A stretch of 7,768 bases of DNA, taken from Coriobacteriia bacterium. GTDB lineage: Bacteria; Actinomycetota; Coriobacteriia; Anaerosomatales; JAENZW01. Below the pieces are notes generated by a model, which had not been told where the DNA came from, did not search any database, and saw only the letters and a program-made list of their open reading frames with translations. Of the stretch, positions 5,359-7,768 are shown in pieces (the first letter of the stretch is position 1; each line of letters begins with the position of its first letter). The stretch lies in NCBI GenBank assembly GCA_029858605.1, contig JAOUET010000084.1:1-7768 (forward strand). Reading direction: 5' to 3'. The position numbers were made by a program, and so were the translations under genes.

Positions 5359-6639
5359 CTAGGCTACCTCGTGTCTGTGACGAGGGAGGACCACGACCTG
5401 CCGACGCTCGGGATCCGGCGCTTTGGTGGCGAAGGTGAGTCCGCCTGCCAGTAGGCACAGGCCCGCGGCGACCGCATAGGCCATTGCGTAGGCACCTGTG
5501 GAGTCCACGATCATGCCTGCTGTCATCGAGCCGAAGACGCCGCCGACGCCCCATGCGGTAAAGACCAGACCGTAGTTGACCCCAAGGTTCTTCGTGCCGA
5601 AGAAGCCCGCAGTCGTCGATGGGAACAGCGACAGGTTCGCCCCGTAGCAGAACCCTACGGCCGCCGCGACCGGAACGAGCGCAAGCGGAGTCGACGAGAG
5701 CGCAAGCGCCCCCATCATCACCGCCTGCGTCACGAAGACTATCAGCATGGTCCTGGCGCCCCCCATGCGATCGGACACCACTCCTGCTACGACTCGCCCG
5801 AGCGCGTTTCCGATCGCCAGGATGGCCACCAGCACGAATCCGAGATCCGCGCCCGACATCTGCAGCACTGCGATCTTGGCCATGTGGCCGATGATCATGA
5901 GTCCGGCGAAGGCCGAGAAGGCGTACATCAGCCAGAGCAGCACGAACTGCTTCGTGCGAACCATTTCGCGCCATTCGTAGTCGGCTTGCGCGGGCTTGGC
6001 GTGCGTAGCGGCAGTGGCGTTGGCATCGGTTTGACCCACCTTCACGCGCACCGGCTCGTATCCTTCGGGCGGGTTGTTGAGCAGCTGCGATAGTCCCACC
6101 GTGGCGACGAGAAACGCCACGCCGAGCACGCGGAAAGTCGTCTGGACGTCATACGCAGACAGAAGGCTTGCGGTGACCGGAGCGATGTAGACGCTCGCCA
6201 GACCGAACCCTGCAACCACTAGACCCGTGATGAGGCCCTTACGCTCCGGCGGGAACCACTTCACGGCTGCGGGCGTAGCAGAGGCGTATCCCAGCCCGAT
6301 GCCTGTTCCCGCCAAGAGACCGAAGCCGGCCAACACAGGCATCGAGTTCCCAGGTGTCGCGAAGCTCGCCACGATCAACCCGACACCGGTGAGCGCTCCG
6401 CCAAGACTGGCCACCACTCGTGGGCCGTAGCGGTCTTGCGCGCGACCGGCGAAGACCATCGCGACAGCGAACACGCCTACGGATGTGGCGTATGGGAGGC
6501 TGGCCTGCCCAGCACTCCAGCCCCAGTCCTTGGTGAGCGCCTTGGCGATCACGCTCCATGCGTATAGGACACCGAGTGCGAGATTGATGCCGAGACCTGC
6601 AAACGTGACAATCCAGCCACGAACAGAAGAGCGGGCCAT
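5359..6639 (-). CDS. MFS transporter, OFA (oxalate/formate antiporter) family
   Basis: A 426-residue, 12-helix inner-membrane carrier. OFA signatures visible are the N-terminal helix (GINLALGVLYAWSV), motif A GRAQDRYGPR (65-74), KWFPPERKG (127-135), the NPPEGYEP segment just after helix 6 (189-196), the second-half motif GRVVAGVVSDRMGG (281-294), and FFGTKNLGVNYG (346-357). Family members exchange or co-transport small carboxylates such as oxalate, formate or lactate; the substrate here is unknown. The central loop (about 197-225) is Ala/Thr-rich. The ATG at 6639 is supported by a GGGGGG run 9-14 bases upstream. It lies 219 bases downstream of clpB on the same strand with hairpin-forming sequence between, and probably has its own promoter. 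It ends 39 bases from the stop of the converging DHA1 transporter, so the two transcripts may overlap at their 3' ends. Total length is normal for the family (OxlT is about 418). Confidence 0.9.
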   Translation of the reverse strand: MARSSVRGWIVTFAGLGINLALGVLYAWSVIAKALTKDWGWSAGQASLPYATSVGVFAVAMVFAGRAQDRYGPRVVASLGGALTGVGLIVASFATPGNSMPVLAGFGLLAGTGIGLGYASATPAAVKWFPPERKGLITGLVVAGFGLASVYIAPVTASLLSAYDVQTTFRVLGVAFLVATVGLSQLLNNPPEGYEPVRVKVGQTDANATAATHAKPAQADYEWREMVRTKQFVLLWLMYAFSAFAGLMIIGHMAKIAVLQMSGADLGFVLVAILAIGNALGRVVAGVVSDRMGGARTMLIVFVTQAVMMGALALSSTPLALVPVAAAVGFCYGANLSLFPSTTAGFFGTKNLGVNYGLVFTAWGVGGVFGSMTAGMIVDSTGAYAMAYAVAAGLCLLAGGLTFATKAPDPERRQVVVLPRHRHEVA

Positions 6640-6679
6640 GACGTCGTCCCCCCGTCAGACTATGACGATGCGGCGTAGA

Positions 6680-6723
6680 GCTTGGCACGCACCGGCCCCC
6701 CGTCGGCATGCCGCACACCAAGC
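6680..6723 (-). repeat. Dyad in the presumed 5' leader of the OFA transporter
   Basis: On the minus strand, GCTTGG (6723-6718) pairs with CCAAGC (6685-6680), and G-U pairs can extend this stem to about 11-12 pairs. The loop contains the perfect 10-base palindrome CGGCATGCCG (6704-6713). It matches no riboswitch class I recognise. Confidence 0.3.
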
Positions 6724-6739
6724 CGGTCGCGCGCCGAGC

Positions 6740-6768
6740 AGTATGCAGGACGAACGGCCAGGCAAGAA
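6740..6768 (-). promoter_or_regulatory. Candidate promoter for the OFA transporter
   Basis: Read leftward, TTCTTG (6768-6763) and CATACT (6745-6740) are separated by exactly 17 bases. The -10 is reasonable and the -35 poor. If used, the leader would be roughly 95 bases and would include the dyad at 6680-6723. Confidence 0.2.
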
Positions 6769-6814
6769 CGGCGCGTCGGGTGAGCGGTGCTGAGCGACCG
6801 GTGGACGGCACACT

Positions 6815-6839
6815 GCAGAACCGCAAGCGGCGATTCTGC
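6815..6839 (-). terminator. Hairpin downstream of clpB, possible U-less terminator
   Basis: As minus-strand RNA, GCAGAAUCGC pairs with GCGGUUCUGC (9 Watson-Crick pairs and one G-U) around the 5-base loop CGCUU. It starts 19 bases after the clpB stop. On the opposite strand the G-U becomes an A-C mismatch, so the fold favours the clpB transcript. No U-run follows, so termination is unproven. Confidence 0.4.
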
Positions 6840-6858
6840 GATTCGTTGCCGGCTGCGG

Positions 6859-7767
6859 CTATGCTCCTGCCGGTCGGCCGGTCCTTGCCGACTGCACCGT
6901 CGCAAGCTCCCCGTCCACCACATCGATCGTGACGGTGTCCCCCTCGATCACCGTGCCGTCGATCAGTGCCTTCGCGATGCGATCCACGACCTCGCGCTGA
7001 ATGACGCGCTTCAGGGGCCGCGCGCCGTAGACCGGGTCGAACCCCTCGAGTGAGAGGCGCTCCACCGCAGCCGGCATCAGCTCCAGCGTCACCTTGCGCT
7101 CGGCAAGGCGCTCCCGAACCTTCTCGAGCTGGATCTCGACGATCTTCCCGATGTCGTCCATCGACAGCGAGTGGAAGATCACGATGTCGTCCACGCGGTT
7201 GAGGAACTCGGGCCGGAACGTGGCCCGCATCGCCTCCTCCACGGCCAGGCGCATGTCCGTCTCCTCGCCACCCGCCCGCGCGAACTCGCCGATGAACTGC
7301 GACCCTACGTTGCTCGTCATGATCACGACCGCGTTGCGGAAGCTCACCGTGCGGCCCTGGCCGTCCGTGAGTCGCCCGTCGTCGAGCACTTGGAGCAGCA
7401 CGCCGAAAACGTCCGGGTGCGCCTTCTCGATCTCGTCGAGCAACACGACCGAGTACGGCCTGCGGCGCACGGCCTCGGTGAGCTGGCCGCCCTCCTCGTA
7501 GCCGACGTAGCCCGGGGGCGCGCCGATCAACCGCTGCACGCTGAACTTCTCCATGTACTCGCTCATGTCGATGCGCACCATATTGCGCTCGTCGTCGAAG
7601 AGGAACTCCGCCAGCGCCCGAGCGAGCTCGGTCTTGCCCACACCGGTCGGGCCCATGAAGATGAATGACCCGATCGGTCTGTCCGGATCCGATAGCCCCG
7701 CTCGGCTCCGCCGTATCGCCGAAGACACCGCGGCGACCGCCTCGTCCTGCCCAATTACTCGCTGGTG
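6859..7767 (-). CDS. clpB: ATP-dependent chaperone ClpB, C-terminal third (5' end beyond window)
   Basis: The last 302 codons of ClpB, the hexameric AAA+ disaggregase that works with DnaK/DnaJ/GrpE to pull proteins out of aggregates. The frame enters from the right edge with HQRVIGQDEAVAAV, typical of the start of the second nucleotide-binding domain, followed by RRSRAGLSDPDRPIGSF, which separates ClpB from ClpC, ClpE and ClpA. Positions below count from the first visible residue: Walker A GPTGVGKT (39-46), pore loop GYVGY (86-90), Walker B VVLLDE (107-112) followed by IEKA, sensor 1 N153 (IMTSNVGS), arginine finger R191 (FRPEFLNRVDD), sensor 2 R250 in GARPLKR. No P-element or IGF/L tripeptide for ClpP docking is seen, as expected for ClpB. 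The C-terminus is of ordinary length and ends in a short unstructured tail (SARTGRPAGA). The first ATPase domain and the coiled-coil middle domain lie outside the window. An internal GTG at 7728 is not the true start. Confidence 0.97.
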   Translation of the reverse strand, partial: HQRVIGQDEAVAAVSSAIRRSRAGLSDPDRPIGSFIFMGPTGVGKTELARALAEFLFDDERNMVRIDMSEYMEKFSVQRLIGAPPGYVGYEEGGQLTEAVRRRPYSVVLLDEIEKAHPDVFGVLLQVLDDGRLTDGQGRTVSFRNAVVIMTSNVGSQFIGEFARAGGEETDMRLAVEEAMRATFRPEFLNRVDDIVIFHSLSMDDIGKIVEIQLEKVRERLAERKVTLELMPAAVERLSLEGFDPVYGARPLKRVIQREVVDRIAKALIDGTVIEGDTVTIDVVDGELATVQSARTGRPAGA

Positions 7768-7768
7768 C

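Larger units (their letters stand above)
6640..6858 (-). other. Intergenic region between clpB and OFA transporter
   Basis: These 219 bases contain no convincing gene. They hold a hairpin just after clpB (6815-6839), a weak promoter candidate (6740-6768), and a longer dyad in the presumed transporter leader (6680-6723). I looked for a tRNA cloverleaf and did not see one. Confidence 0.4.

Noticed and set aside
5342..5974. A 210-codon minus strand frame within the OFA transporter gene
   Set aside because: It is an out-of-frame shadow of the transporter, rich in Arg and Gly, without membrane segments.
6640..6858. A possible tRNA or riboswitch in the clpB-transporter gap
   Set aside because: No cloverleaf, no TPsiC-like arm and no known riboswitch core could be traced; only simple dyads are present.
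6660..6923. Small open frames in the gap between clpB and the OFA transporter
   Set aside because: They run into the clpB coding end or the transporter in other frames, and have arginine-rich translations without motifs or good ribosome sites.

Overview
The window is GC-rich, with strong G/C preference at third codon positions, frequent GTG starts and short gaps between genes. It looks like chromosomal DNA of a high-GC bacterium. An actinobacterial (Coriobacteriia-like) or deltaproteobacterial anaerobe would fit the oxalate/formate-type transporter and the signalling style, but nothing here fixes the taxon. I see no rRNA, tRNA, insertion sequence, phage gene, CRISPR array or replication origin.

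Layout, left to right: (1) complement <1..86 is the first 28 codons of what looks like an RtcB-type RNA ligase gene. (2) Complement 261..3449 is a tight three-gene signalling operon. A soluble 779-residue hybrid histidine kinase (PAS-PAS-HisKA-HATPase-REC-REC, with a cysteine cluster inserted in the second PAS) is followed 5 bases later by a single-domain response regulator, which overlaps a second one by 11 bases. (3) A divergent intergenic region (3450..3590) carries nested inverted repeats. (4) On the + strand, a third stand-alone receiver (3591..3959) is followed by a Tet-like DHA1 major facilitator transporter (4018..5319). The 3' end of that transporter gene encodes a long perfect inverted repeat. 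(5) Converging from the right are an OFA-family (oxalate/formate antiporter-like) transporter, complement 5359..6639, and the 3' third of clpB, complement 6859..>7767, which encodes the second AAA+ module of the disaggregase.

How the parts fit: the kinase operon and the divergent regulator together hold five receiver domains (two fused, three free-standing) and no DNA-binding, cyclase or other recognisable output domain. The likely reading is a cytoplasmic, possibly redox- or metal-sensing phosphorelay that works through protein-protein contacts or through an output protein outside the window. The transporters, clpB and the RtcB-like gene are separate units with no demonstrated link to the relay.

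No clearly new system stands out. The most unusual items are the cysteine cluster within the kinase PAS domain, the output-less set of receivers, and the strong inverted repeat inside the end of the DHA1 transporter gene.
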